The notes below the pieces were generated by a model. The model saw only the letters and a list, made by a program, of their open reading frames with translations. It did not search any database and was not told the DNA's origin. 64,000 nt of DNA from Nocardioides sp. TRM66260-LWL (GTDB taxonomy: Bacteria; Actinomycetota; Actinomycetes; Propionibacteriales; Nocardioidaceae). Below are positions 1 through 7,892 of this stretch, piece by piece (within the stretch, counting starts at the first letter, position 1; every line of letters begins with the position of its first letter). The translations under genes and the position numbers were made by a program. Location: assembly GCF_020075545.1 (NCBI RefSeq), contig NZ_JAIQZK010000006.1, forward strand, positions 62,001 through 126,000, written 5' to 3'.

Positions 1-1
1 C

Positions 2-2092
2 GGAGCGCTCACCACGCCGGCCACCGGCGACGACGGCGCGACCGCCGTCTCCGAGACGCCGTTCACGCCGTCGCTGGTGACGATCACGACCCCCGACCGC
101 GGCTCGCGGCTGATCCTCCAGCGCCTCGGGCTGGACCTCACCGAGCACGCCGGCCACGACTACGTCGAGGCCGTGCTGCACACCCCGGCCGACCGGGCGG
201 CGCTCGACGCCGCCGGGTTCGACTACCAGGTGCGCATCCCCGACCTGGTGGCCCGCGAGGTCGAGCGTCAGCGTGCCGACGCCGCCTACGCCGCCGCCCG
301 GGTCTCCTCGCCCCTGCCCTCGGGCCGCACGGCCTACCGCACGCTGGCCGACTACGAGGCCGACATGGCCGCGCTCGCGAAGCGCCGCCCCAGCCTGGCC
401 AAGCGGTTCGCCCTGCCGCACAAGACCCTCGACGGCCGCACGGTCTACGGCATCGAGATCGGCCGCGACGTCCAGCGCGCCGCCGACGGCCGTCCGACCT
501 TCCTGCTGCTCGGCGTGCACCACGCCCGCGAGTGGCCCTCCGGCGAGCTCGCGATGGAGTTCGCGACCGACCTGGTCAAGAACTACGGCACGGACGCGCG
601 CATCCGCGGCCTGCTGGACCGCGCCCGGGTCGTCGTGGTGCCGGTGGTCAACGCCGACGGCTTCGACCTCTCGCGCACCGACGGCGACGTCGTCGACCTG
701 CGCACGCTCAACGACGCCGACCCGCTGGGCGGCACCGGCACGACGCTGGCCACCCCCGGCCAGGCGTACAAGCGGAAGAACTGCCGCATCGTCGACGACG
801 TCGACACCCCCGACGGCACCTGCCGTGCGAGCCTGCTCAGCCCCGGCGGCTTCGGCCTCGGGGTCGACCTCAACCGCAACTACGGCGGCTTCTGGGGCGG
901 CCCGGGCGCCGCGGCGACGATGCCCGGCCTGGGCTCCGACGGCGGCGCCGAGGCCGGCCTCGCCGACCCGACGTACCGCGGCGCGGCCCCGTTCTCCGAG
1001 CCGGAGACCCAGAACGTGCAGCAGCTCGTCCGCAGCCGCCAGGTGACGATGCTGATCTCCAACCACACGTTCTCGAACCTGGTGCTGCGGCCCAACGGCG
1101 TCGCCCCGACGACCATCGGCCCCGACGGCATCCCGGTCGGCGACGCGCCCGACGAGCTGGGCCTCAAGCGTCTCGGACGCGACATGGCGGCCCAGAACGG
1201 CTACCAGAACATCCACGGCTGGCAGCTCTACGACACCACCGGCACCACCGAGGACTGGTCGTACAACGCCACCGGCGGCTTCGGCTACACCTTCGAGATC
1301 GGCGAGAACGAGTTCCACCCGCCGTTCTCCGAGGTGGTCGGGGAGTACCTCGGCACCGGGAAGCTCGCCGGCAAGGGCAACCGGGAGGCCTACCTGATCG
1401 CCCTCGAGCACGCGCTGGACACCCGCTACCACGGCGTCCTCACCGGCGAGGCCCCCGTCGGCGCGACGCTGCGGCTGCGCAAGACGTTCTCCTCGCCGAC
1501 CTGGAGCTCCTCGTTCGAGGACTTCGTCGACTCGACCCTGAAGGTCGGCCGCACCGGCCGGTTCTCGTGGATCGTCAACCCCTCGACGCGGCCGGTCGTC
1601 CGCTCGCGCACCTACGAGAAGCCGGCGGCGACGCCGTTCGCGACCAAGACCGTCGAGGGCGGCTCGCTGACGCCGCTCACCGGCACCGCCGACTACGAGT
1701 TCGTCGCCACGCAGCCGTCCGACCTGCTCCAGGTGACCCTCGACTGGCCGACGCCCGACGACCTCGACCTCGAGGTGTTCCGCAAGAACGCCGACGGCTC
1801 GCTGACCTCGGTGGCCAGCTCGGGCAACCTGCCCGGCGAGAAGGAGATCGTCCGGATCTCCGACGTCACCCCCGGCACCTACGTCGCCCGGGTCCGCAAC
1901 GCCGGGTCGGTCGCGCCCAGCCACACGGTGGTCTTCGGCCAGTACGACGCCACCACGGTGCGGACGCCCGGCAAGCGGGAGGCCTACACGCTGACCTGCG
2001 AGCTGCGCGGCAGCGTGCGCTCGTCCCAGCGGATCTTCATCAACCGCAACCAGACGCGCGAGCTCGACCTCTCGCGCGCCTGTCGTCAGTGA
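2..2092 (+). CDS. Secreted zinc carboxypeptidase, family M14 (5' end outside window)
   Basis: Extracellular metallocarboxypeptidase that removes C-terminal residues from peptides. The frame is open to base 2 and reads continuously into the first in-window start (GTG 77), so the signal peptide and true start probably lie upstream. M14 landmarks appear in order: HHAREW (zinc His and Glu), VNADGF, DLNRNYGGFW (substrate-binding Asn/Arg), NHTFSNLVLRP (third zinc His) and FEIGENEF with the catalytic Glu. The last third, from about nt 1690, is a beta-rich domain (DDLDLEVF, VTPGTYVARV) of the kind appended to secreted peptidases. A strong hairpin follows the stop. The family is secure. The peptide substrate cannot be inferred. 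Confidence 0.93.
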   Translation, partial: GALTTPATGDDGATAVSETPFTPSLVTITTPDRGSRLILQRLGLDLTEHAGHDYVEAVLHTPADRAALDAAGFDYQVRIPDLVAREVERQRADAAYAAARVSSPLPSGRTAYRTLADYEADMAALAKRRPSLAKRFALPHKTLDGRTVYGIEIGRDVQRAADGRPTFLLLGVHHAREWPSGELAMEFATDLVKNYGTDARIRGLLDRARVVVVPVVNADGFDLSRTDGDVVDLRTLNDADPLGGTGTTLATPGQAYKRKNCRIVDDVDTPDGTCRASLLSPGGFGLGVDLNRNYGGFWGGPGAAATMPGLGSDGGAEAGLADPTYRGAAPFSEPETQNVQQLVRSRQVTMLISNHTFSNLVLRPNGVAPTTIGPDGIPVGDAPDELGLKRLGRDMAAQNGYQNIHGWQLYDTTGTTEDWSYNATGGFGYTFEIGENEFHPPFSEVVGEYLGTGKLAGKGNREAYLIALEHALDTRYHGVLTGEAPVGATLRLRKTFSSPTWSSSFEDFVDSTLKVGRTGRFSWIVNPSTRPVVRSRTYEKPAATPFATKTVEGGSLTPLTGTADYEFVATQPSDLLQVTLDWPTPDDLDLEVFRKNADGSLTSVASSGNLPGEKEIVRISDVTPGTYVARVRNAGSVAPSHTVVFGQYDATTVRTPGKREAYTLTCELRGSVRSSQRIFINRNQTRELDLSRACRQ

Positions 2093-2131
2093 CCCGCTCC
2101 CGGGTCCGCTGAGCGGCACCGCCTGACCGGA

Positions 2132-2165
2132 CGGCCCGATCGACGCCCGCGCGTCGATCGGGCCG
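2132..2165 (+). terminator. Hairpin terminator after the M14 gene
   Basis: Perfect 15-bp stem (CGGCCCGATCGACGC and its complement) with loop CCGC, followed by TTCGG. The same stem and loop recur exactly at 3010-3043 after the next gene. Confidence 0.8.
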
Positions 2166-2237
2166 TTCGGCCTCCACGGGGTCGTGCGAGGTCTACCGTG
2201 GGCCGACCCCACCACTGCTCCTCGAAGGATCTCGGAC

Positions 2238-2984
2238 ATGAACCGCCCCTCCCTGCGCGCCCGCCTCGGCGCGCTCGCCCTCGCCCTCGCCGCCGTGGCC
2301 GCGCCGCTCGCCGCCACCGCGCCCGCCCGCGCCGCCGACGCCGCCCCCGACCGGCTGGCCGGCGCCCCGAAGGTCGGCTCCTGCTACGACGTCACGCTCA
2401 AGCAGAGCGAGGGCGAGTACCTGCGGGCCACCTCGTTCGCGTGCAGCACCCGCAGCCACACCGTCTTCGTGGTCGGCGTCGCCGAGGTGCCTTCCGACGT
2501 GCCGCTGACGTCCGACTCGCGCGCCCTGTTCGCGTTCCGGGACAAGGCCTGCCGTCCGGCCTTCGGCCGCGCGATCGGCACGGACCGGAACCTGCAGGCC
2601 CGCTCCACCTACCTCCCGTCGTACTTCCTGCCGACCCCGCAGCAGCGGGAGGCCGGTGCCCGCTGGATCTCGTGCACGCTCGGCACCCTGAACGCCGGGG
2701 CGTACGAGCGCGACCGGCTGACCTCGCCCCGACGCGTCACGGGCCTGCCGAAGAGCGTGTCCGGCTGCACCGCGAAGGACCTGATCGTGCCGTGCACCCG
2801 ACGTCACGAGTTCCGCCTGACCTGGGCCGGCACGATCTACGAGAAGCCCACCGCGCGGACGATCGACACGGCGGGTCGGCGCCTGTGCCCTCGCCACGTC
2901 CGCACCGCGGCGTACACCTACAACGTCCGCTTCGCCACCCCGACCAGCTTCGTGCTCGCCTGCGGCACGCGCACCAGCCGCTGA
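2238..2984 (+). CDS. Secreted septum-formation-family-like protein, copy 1
   Basis: 248-aa exported protein with a signal peptide (RARLGALALALAAVAAPLAA, cleavage near ARA-AD). The mature part carries several Cys and His positions (VGSCYDV, FACSTRSHT, RWISCTL, PCTRRHEF, LCPRHV, LACG), a pattern seen in the actinobacterial 'septum formation' family. The ATG was chosen because GAAGGA lies 8 nt upstream, at 2224-2229. An earlier in-frame start at 2184 would precede the signal peptide with an unlikely extension. The neighbour at 3114 is a paralogue. Exact role unknown; a cell-envelope location is inferred. Confidence 0.8.
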   Translation: MNRPSLRARLGALALALAAVAAPLAATAPARAADAAPDRLAGAPKVGSCYDVTLKQSEGEYLRATSFACSTRSHTVFVVGVAEVPSDVPLTSDSRALFAFRDKACRPAFGRAIGTDRNLQARSTYLPSYFLPTPQQREAGARWISCTLGTLNAGAYERDRLTSPRRVTGLPKSVSGCTAKDLIVPCTRRHEFRLTWAGTIYEKPTARTIDTAGRRLCPRHVRTAAYTYNVRFATPTSFVLACGTRTSR

Positions 2985-3009
2985 CCGCACCGCGGCCACG
3001 CTTCCCCGA

Positions 3010-3043
3010 CGGCCCGATCGACGCCCGCGCGTCGATCGGGCCG
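3010..3043 (+). terminator. Hairpin terminator, duplicate of 2132-2165
   Basis: Same 15-bp stem and CCGC loop as the hairpin after the M14 gene. It lies between the two septum-family paralogues. Confidence 0.8.
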
Positions 3044-3113
3044 TTCGGCGTCCACGAGCCCCGGCAGGGCCCTAGCGTGGGACGCCCCACACCCTCCCTC
3101 GAAGGATCTCGGC

Positions 3114-3866
3114 ATGCCCCAGCCCCGCTCCTCCCTGCGCGCCCGCCTCGGCGCGCTCGTCCTCGCCCTCGCCGCCGTCTCGGCCCCGCTCGCGGCGACC
3201 TCGTCGGCCCGCGCCGCCGACCCCGCGCCCGACCGGCTCGCCGGCGCCCCGAAGGTCGGGTCCTGCCACGACGCGACCAAGCAGCAGGCGAACCGGGTCA
3301 GCCCCAAGGACCCGTCGTTCGCCTGCAGCACCCGCGCCCACACACTCTGGGTCGAGGGGGTCGTGCCGATCCCCGACGACGTCTCGCTCGACCCCGACTC
3401 TCGGGCGCTCCAGGAGTACGTCGCGCCGCGGTGCGATCGCGCCCACCAGGACGCGCTCGGCAAGAGCCGCACCCTGCTGGCCCGCACGGTCTACCGCCGC
3501 TGGATCTTCCTCCCGACTCCCGCGCAGCGACGTGAGGGTGCGCGCTGGGTGTCATGCGAGCTGAGCCTGACGGCCGACGGCGGTCTGCTCCGCAATCGAC
3601 TCACCGCGCCGCCACGGCTGAAGGGGCTGCCCGACTCCATCGCCGCCTGCGTCGGGACGAAGTACTACCAGCCGTGCTCGCGACCGCACCGCTACCGGGC
3701 GGTCTACGCCCAGACCGTGTACGAGAAGCCGACCAAGCGGGCCATCGAGCGCGCGATCGCCCAGGTCTGCCCGCGACACGTCCGCTCCGAGCGGTATTTC
3801 GGCGCGGTCTTCTTCGGCCGCGCGACCAGCTTCGAGGTCACCTGCTTCGACGCCACCCGGCGCTGA
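3114..3866 (+). CDS. Secreted septum-formation-family-like protein, copy 2
   Basis: 250-aa paralogue of the gene at 2238. The signal peptide is nearly the same (SSLRARLGALVLALAAVSAP), as is the mature N-terminus (PDRLAGAPKVGSC), and the Cys/His pattern is kept (FACSTRAHT, RWVSCEL, PCSRPHRY, VCPRHV, VTCF). The middle has diverged clearly. The spacer in front, including the hairpin, a TAGCGT box (3073-3078) and the GAAGGA ribosome site, resembles that in front of copy 1, so gene and control region were duplicated together. Function unknown; surface or periplasmic location inferred from the signal peptide. Confidence 0.8.
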   Translation: MPQPRSSLRARLGALVLALAAVSAPLAATSSARAADPAPDRLAGAPKVGSCHDATKQQANRVSPKDPSFACSTRAHTLWVEGVVPIPDDVSLDPDSRALQEYVAPRCDRAHQDALGKSRTLLARTVYRRWIFLPTPAQRREGARWVSCELSLTADGGLLRNRLTAPPRLKGLPDSIAACVGTKYYQPCSRPHRYRAVYAQTVYEKPTKRAIERAIAQVCPRHVRSERYFGAVFFGRATSFEVTCFDATRR

Positions 3867-3891
3867 CCGCGGCTCCGCGGCCGCTGGAGAC

Positions 3892-3929
3892 CAGGACGCC
3901 TGGCGGGCTCAGCCCCGCCAGGCGTCCTG
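3892..3929. terminator. Bidirectional hairpin overlapping the trmH-like 3' end
   Basis: 16-bp perfect stem starting CAGGACGCCTGGCGGG, 6-nt loop. It sits between convergent genes and includes the last codons and stop of the methyltransferase, so the terminator is partly coding. Confidence 0.75.
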
Positions 3930-4604
3930 CGCGTCGAGGTCGGCGTGCTGCCGCACCCACGCGTGCATGGCGATCGCGGCCGCCGCGGAGGCGTTGATCG
4001 AGCGGGTCGACCCGAACTGCGCGATCGAGAAGGTCGCGTCGCACGCCGCCCGAGCGGCCTCGGAGAGCCCCGGGCCCTCCTGGCCGAAGATCAGGCAGAC
4101 CCGACGCGGCAGCGCGAGCGTCTCCAGCGGCAGGGAGCCGGGCAGGTTGTCGATGCCGAGCAGGACGATGCCGCGCTCGCGCAGCTCCTCCGCGAGGCCC
4201 TCGACCGTCGGGTGGTGGCGCACGTGCTGGTACCGGTCGGTCACCATCGCGCCGCGCCGGTTCCAGCGCCGGTTGCCCACGATGTGCACCTCGGCGGCGA
4301 GGAAGGCGTTGGCGGAGCGGACGACCGTCCCGATGTTGAAGTCGTGCTGCCAGTTCTCGATCGCCACGTGGAAGTCGTGCCGGCGGGCGTCGAGGTCGGC
4401 GACGATCGCCTCCAGCCGCCAGTAGCGGTAGCGGTCGACGACGTTGCGCCGGTCGCCGCCGGCCAGCAGCGCGGGATCCCACTGCTCGCCCTCGGGCCAC
4501 GGCCCGACCCAGGGACCGACGCCGACCTCGGCAGGGCCGTGCGGCATCGGGTCGTAGGGCGCGCGCGTGGCGTCCGTCCCATCCGTTCCCGCGCCCTCGA
4601 CCAT
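3909..4604 (-). CDS. SPOUT-class RNA 2'-O-ribose methyltransferase (TrmH/SpoU family)
   Basis: 231-aa S-adenosylmethionine-dependent methyltransferase acting on tRNA or rRNA ribose. The three SpoU motifs are present: NIGTVVRSANAF (catalytic Asn/Arg), CLIFGQEGPGLS, and SINASAAAAIAMHAW, which helps form the trefoil-knot cofactor site. The ATG at 4604 was chosen because a TACCCT box (minus strand, 4617-4612) lies 7 nt upstream, the spacing for a leaderless start. The open frame continuing further upstream is antisense to the dedA gene. The target nucleotide cannot be told from sequence. Confidence 0.88.
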   Translation of the reverse strand: MVEGAGTDGTDATRAPYDPMPHGPAEVGVGPWVGPWPEGEQWDPALLAGGDRRNVVDRYRYWRLEAIVADLDARRHDFHVAIENWQHDFNIGTVVRSANAFLAAEVHIVGNRRWNRRGAMVTDRYQHVRHHPTVEGLAEELRERGIVLLGIDNLPGSLPLETLALPRRVCLIFGQEGPGLSEAARAACDATFSIAQFGSTRSINASAAAAIAMHAWVRQHADLDAQDAWRG

Positions 4605-4611
4605 GCGCCGC

Positions 4612-4621
4612 AGGGTACGGT
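4612..4621. promoter_or_regulatory. Overlapping divergent -10 elements for trmH-like and dedA genes
   Basis: AGGGTACGGT. Read on the minus strand it gives TACCCT, 7 nt before ATG 4604. Read on the plus strand it gives TACGGT, 7 nt before GTG 4629. The two -10 boxes share the central TA, so both genes probably make leaderless mRNAs from one shared site. Confidence 0.55.
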
Positions 4622-4628
4622 GACGCCC

Positions 4629-5339
4629 GTGCTCCAGACGGCGTCGGCCCTGCTCAGCGATCAGCTCCACCCTCTGATGCTGGGTGTCTCGTGGCTGGAT
4701 CCGAACTACCTGCTCGACCACTTCGGCGGGTCGTTGATCTGGATCAGCCTGGCGATCGTCTTCGTCGAGTGCGGGCTGTTCTTCCCGTTCCTGCCGGGCG
4801 ACACGCTGCTGTTCTCGCTCGGCCTGTTCATCTCGATCCACAGGATCTCCGTGCTGGGAGTCTCGAACCGGCTGGTCGAGGTGATCGCCGCGTGCCTGCT
4901 GCTCTCGGTGGCGGCGTTCCTCGGCAACGTGGTGGGCTACGAGATCGGCAGACGCATCGGGCCGCGGCTCTACGAGCGCGACGGGCGGATCATCAAGCGC
5001 AAGTACCTCGACTCCACCAGCACGTTCTTCGAGACCCACGGCAACCAGGCGCTGGTGATCGGCCGGTTCGTGCCGTTCGTGCGCACCTACATCACCGTCG
5101 TCGCGGGCGTCACGCAGATGGAGCGTCGTCGGTTCTTCACCTGGAGCGCGGTCGGCGCGGTGGCCTGGGTCATCAGCATCACGCTGCTCGGCTACTTCCT
5201 CGGCGGCATCCCAGGGCTCGGCGACAACATCGACTACGTCATCCTCCTGATCACCGCGTTCACGATCATCCCGATCGTGCTCGAGGGCATCCGGCAGCGG
5301 GCCAAGGACCGCAAGAAGGACGATCAGGCGACGTCCTGA
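4629..5339 (+). CDS. DedA-family membrane protein
   Basis: 236-aa polytopic protein of the DedA/SNARE-associated superfamily, thought to act in envelope lipid carrier or phospholipid movement and membrane-potential homeostasis. Seen: an N-terminal amphipathic region, FFPFLPGDTLLF, GYEIGRRIG, then the family signature FETHGNQALVIGRFVPFVRT and several hydrophobic helices, ending in a charged tail (RQRAKDRKKDDQ). The start was taken at GTG 4629 (leaderless spacing to TACGGT). GTG 4620 or ATG 4677 are alternatives. Its 3' end overlaps the convergent second DedA gene by 16 bp. Confidence 0.88.
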   Translation: MLQTASALLSDQLHPLMLGVSWLDPNYLLDHFGGSLIWISLAIVFVECGLFFPFLPGDTLLFSLGLFISIHRISVLGVSNRLVEVIAACLLLSVAAFLGNVVGYEIGRRIGPRLYERDGRIIKRKYLDSTSTFFETHGNQALVIGRFVPFVRTYITVVAGVTQMERRRFFTWSAVGAVAWVISITLLGYFLGGIPGLGDNIDYVILLITAFTIIPIVLEGIRQRAKDRKKDDQATS

Positions 5340-6067
5340 GCCGCCGCCCGCTCGCGGCGCTGCCGCCGCACCCGGCGCACGACCCAGCGCAGCACGACGC
5401 CGCCGACGAGCAGGCCCAGCCCGGCCTGCACCAGGCCGACGACCGGCTCCACCCGGTGCCACTGCTCGCCGAGCTCGTAGCCGACCAGTACGAAGATCGA
5501 GTTCCAGATCGCCGAGCCCGCCAGGGTCAGCAGGGTGAAGGTGACGAGCGGCATCCGCTCGACGCCGGCCGGCAGCGACACCAGGCTGCGGAACACCGGC
5601 ACCATGCGGCCGAGCAGCACCGCCGTGCGTCCGTGCCGGGCGAACCACTCCTCGGTGCGCACCAGGTCGGCCTCCTCGACCAGCGGCAGGCGCACGCACA
5701 GCGCGTGCACGCGGTCGCGGCCCACGCGCGCGCCGATGCCGTAGAGCACCAGCGCGCCCACCACGGAGCCGATCGTGGTGGCCACGATCGCGGCCAGCAG
5801 CGAGAACTCGCCCCGGCTGGCGGTGAAGCCGGCCAGTGGCAGGATCAGCTCGCTGGGCAGCGGCGGGAAGAGGTTCTCCAGCGCGATCGCGACGCCGGCC
5901 CCGACCGGCCCGAGCCGCTCCATCAGGTCGACGGCCCAGGCGGCGACGCCGGTCAGCTCGGGCTGGCCGGGCGAGCCGGACGAGGCGGGCAGTGCCGCGG
6001 GCACGGCGGACGCGGACGGTGCAGCAGGCGCGACGGACGGGACGGGGAGGGTGGCGGCGACACTCAC
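5324..6067 (-). CDS. DedA-family membrane protein, second copy
   Basis: 247-aa DedA-type protein. An Ala/Pro/Ser-rich N-terminal tail of about 45 residues precedes NLFPPLPSELILPLAG. The central signature is WFARHGRTAVLLGRMVPVFR, followed by LPAGVERMP and helices, with an Arg-rich cytoplasmic end. The start GTG 6067 was chosen because the frame upstream runs into the divergent aminotransferase. ATG codons nearer the first helix are possible. It is only distantly like the DedA gene at 4629, so the pair is not a recent duplication, yet the two converge and overlap. Substrate unknown. Confidence 0.85.
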   Translation of the reverse strand: MSVAATLPVPSVAPAAPSASAVPAALPASSGSPGQPELTGVAAWAVDLMERLGPVGAGVAIALENLFPPLPSELILPLAGFTASRGEFSLLAAIVATTIGSVVGALVLYGIGARVGRDRVHALCVRLPLVEEADLVRTEEWFARHGRTAVLLGRMVPVFRSLVSLPAGVERMPLVTFTLLTLAGSAIWNSIFVLVGYELGEQWHRVEPVVGLVQAGLGLLVGGVVLRWVVRRVRRQRRERAAAQDVA

Positions 6068-6124
6068 GCCCCCGAGTGAACCGGACGACCGGTCATCACC
6101 CCAGCCCGCAGGGCGGGGCGCGGG

Positions 6125-6130
6125 TAGCGT
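6125..6130 (+). promoter_or_regulatory. Putative -10 (TAGCGT) of a leaderless aminotransferase transcript
   Basis: TAGCGT ends 7 nt before GTG 6138 and there is no Shine-Dalgarno sequence. This matches the leaderless arrangement seen repeatedly in this window. Confidence 0.5.
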
Positions 6131-6137
6131 CGCGACC

Positions 6138-7298
6138 GTGATCGCCTCCCGCCTGGCCGGCATCCCGCCCACGGTCTTCGCCGAGATGTCCGCGCTCGCG
6201 GTGCGCACCGGCGCCGTCAACCTCGGCCAGGGCTTCCCGGACGCCGACGGCCCGCGTCCGCTGCTCGACGCCGCCGTCCGCGCCCTGCACGAGGGCCACA
6301 ACCAGTACGCGCCCGGCGTCGGGCTGCCCGCCCTGCGGCAGGCGATCGCCCGCCACCAGCAGCGCCGGTACGGGCTGGAGGTCGACCCCGACACCGAGGT
6401 CGTCGTCACCACCGGCTGCACCGAGGCGCTCGCCGGCGCGCTGCTCGGGCTCGTCGAGCCGGGCGACGAGGTGGTCGTGCTGGAGCCGTTCTACGACTCC
6501 TACGCGGCGGTGGTGCAGATGGCCGGCGGCGTGCGTCGTCCGGTGCTGCTGCGCGCGCCCGACTTCCGCCTCGACGTCGACGCGCTCCGTGCCGCCGTCG
6601 GGCCGCGCACGCGGTTCGTCCTGCTCAACACCCCGCACAACCCCACCGGCCGCGTGCTCGACGCCGCGGAGCTCGACGCCGTGGCGCAGGTGGCCCGCGA
6701 GCACGACCTGGTCGTGCTCGCCGACGAGGTCTACGAGCACCTCACCTACGACGGCCGCGCTCACCGCCCGATCGCGACGCTGCCCGGCATGCGCGAGCGC
6801 ACGCTGACCCTCTCGAGCGTCGGCAAGTCCTACGCCGTCACCGGCTGGAAGGTCGGCTGGGCGGTCGGCCCGGCACCGCTCGTCGGCGCGGTGCTGGCGG
6901 CCAAGCAGTGGCTCACCTTCACCTCCGGCGCGCCCCTGCAGCCCGCGGTGGCGCACGCGCTCGACCACCTGCCCGACGCACCGGCCGAGCTCGCCGCGCA
7001 GCTGCAGGAGCGGCGCGACCTGCTCGTCGCCGGGCTCGCCGACATCGGGCTGCCGGTCGTCTCGCGGCCCCAGGCGTCCTACTTCGCGATCAGCGACGTC
7101 GCGCACCTCGGCTGGGACGACGGCCGCGCGTTCTGCCTGGCGCTGCCCGAGCGGGCCGGCGTCGTCGCGATCCCCCTGCAGGGCTTCCACGACGACGCCG
7201 ACGCCGGGCGCCACCTCGTCCGGTGGGCGTTCTGCAAGCGGCCCGAGATGCTGCGCGAGGCGCTGGACCGCCTGGCCGGCGCCCGACTGGAGCGGTGA
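6138..7298 (+). CDS. PLP-dependent class I/II aminotransferase (DapC/KAT-like)
   Basis: 386-aa fold-type I aminotransferase. Seen: NLGQGFPD near the N-terminus, HNQYAPGVGLPALR, NTPHNPTGR (cofactor-binding Asn), LADEVYEHL (Asp/Tyr contacts) and SSVGKSYAVTGWKVGW with the Schiff-base lysine. The family includes the mycobacterial N-succinyldiaminopimelate aminotransferase DapC and kynurenine/methionine aminotransferases. The overall pattern fits DapC best, which would place it in lysine and peptidoglycan precursor synthesis, but substrate assignment in this clade is uncertain. The start is set by the TAGCGT box 7 nt upstream of the GTG. Confidence 0.88.
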   Translation: MIASRLAGIPPTVFAEMSALAVRTGAVNLGQGFPDADGPRPLLDAAVRALHEGHNQYAPGVGLPALRQAIARHQQRRYGLEVDPDTEVVVTTGCTEALAGALLGLVEPGDEVVVLEPFYDSYAAVVQMAGGVRRPVLLRAPDFRLDVDALRAAVGPRTRFVLLNTPHNPTGRVLDAAELDAVAQVAREHDLVVLADEVYEHLTYDGRAHRPIATLPGMRERTLTLSSVGKSYAVTGWKVGWAVGPAPLVGAVLAAKQWLTFTSGAPLQPAVAHALDHLPDAPAELAAQLQERRDLLVAGLADIGLPVVSRPQASYFAISDVAHLGWDDGRAFCLALPERAGVVAIPLQGFHDDADAGRHLVRWAFCKRPEMLREALDRLAGARLER

Positions 7299-7310
7299 CG
7301 CGGCCGGGCG

Positions 7311-7892
7311 TCAGGCCCCGGCGGTCGCGGCGGCCCCGGCGGCCCCGGCGCGCACGGCGTCGAGCTCGGCCTTGGTGAGCACGGCCCGGATCTCCAGGCC
7401 GAGGTCGGCGAGCGGGGTCTGGTCCTCGGGGCTGCGGTCGATCGCGCAGACGACCACCTCGACGATCGCGCCGGCCTCGCGCAGCGCGACCGTGGCGTCG
7501 CGGACGGCGCCGCCGGTGGTGATGACGTCCTCGATCAGCACGACCCGGCGGCCCGCGAACTCCGGGCCCTCGGCCAGCTTGGCGGTGCCGTACTCCTTGG
7601 CCTGCTTGCGGACGAACAGCGCCGGCGTGCCGGTGAGGCTGGAGACCATCGTCGCGATCGGCACGCCGCCGAGCTCGAGGCCGCCGAGCAGGTCGGGGGC
7701 GTCGTCGCCGGCCGGCAGCAGCGGCACCATCGCCTGGGCGACGCGGCGCAGCAGCACCGGGTCGGCCTCGAAGAGGTACTTGTCGAAGTACTCGTGCGAG
7801 ACCTGCCCCGAGCGCAGGGTGAAGGTGCCGCTCAGGCGGCAGCGGGCGTCGATCGCGGCGGCCAGGCTGGGGCCGGTGAGGTCGGTGGTCAT
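7311..7892 (-). other. PyrE domain with a possible internal start
   Basis: This segment alone would encode a 193-aa protein starting MTTDLTGP, close to the normal size of actinobacterial PyrE. Whether the cell makes it only as the C-terminal half of the fusion, or also from ATG 7892, is undecided. The bases before this ATG show no ribosome-binding site. Confidence 0.6.

Noticed and set aside
4605..5699. N-terminal extension of the trmH-like frame over the dedA gene
   Set aside because: Composition is Arg/Asp/Glu-rich noise and it covers a well-supported DedA gene on the other strand.
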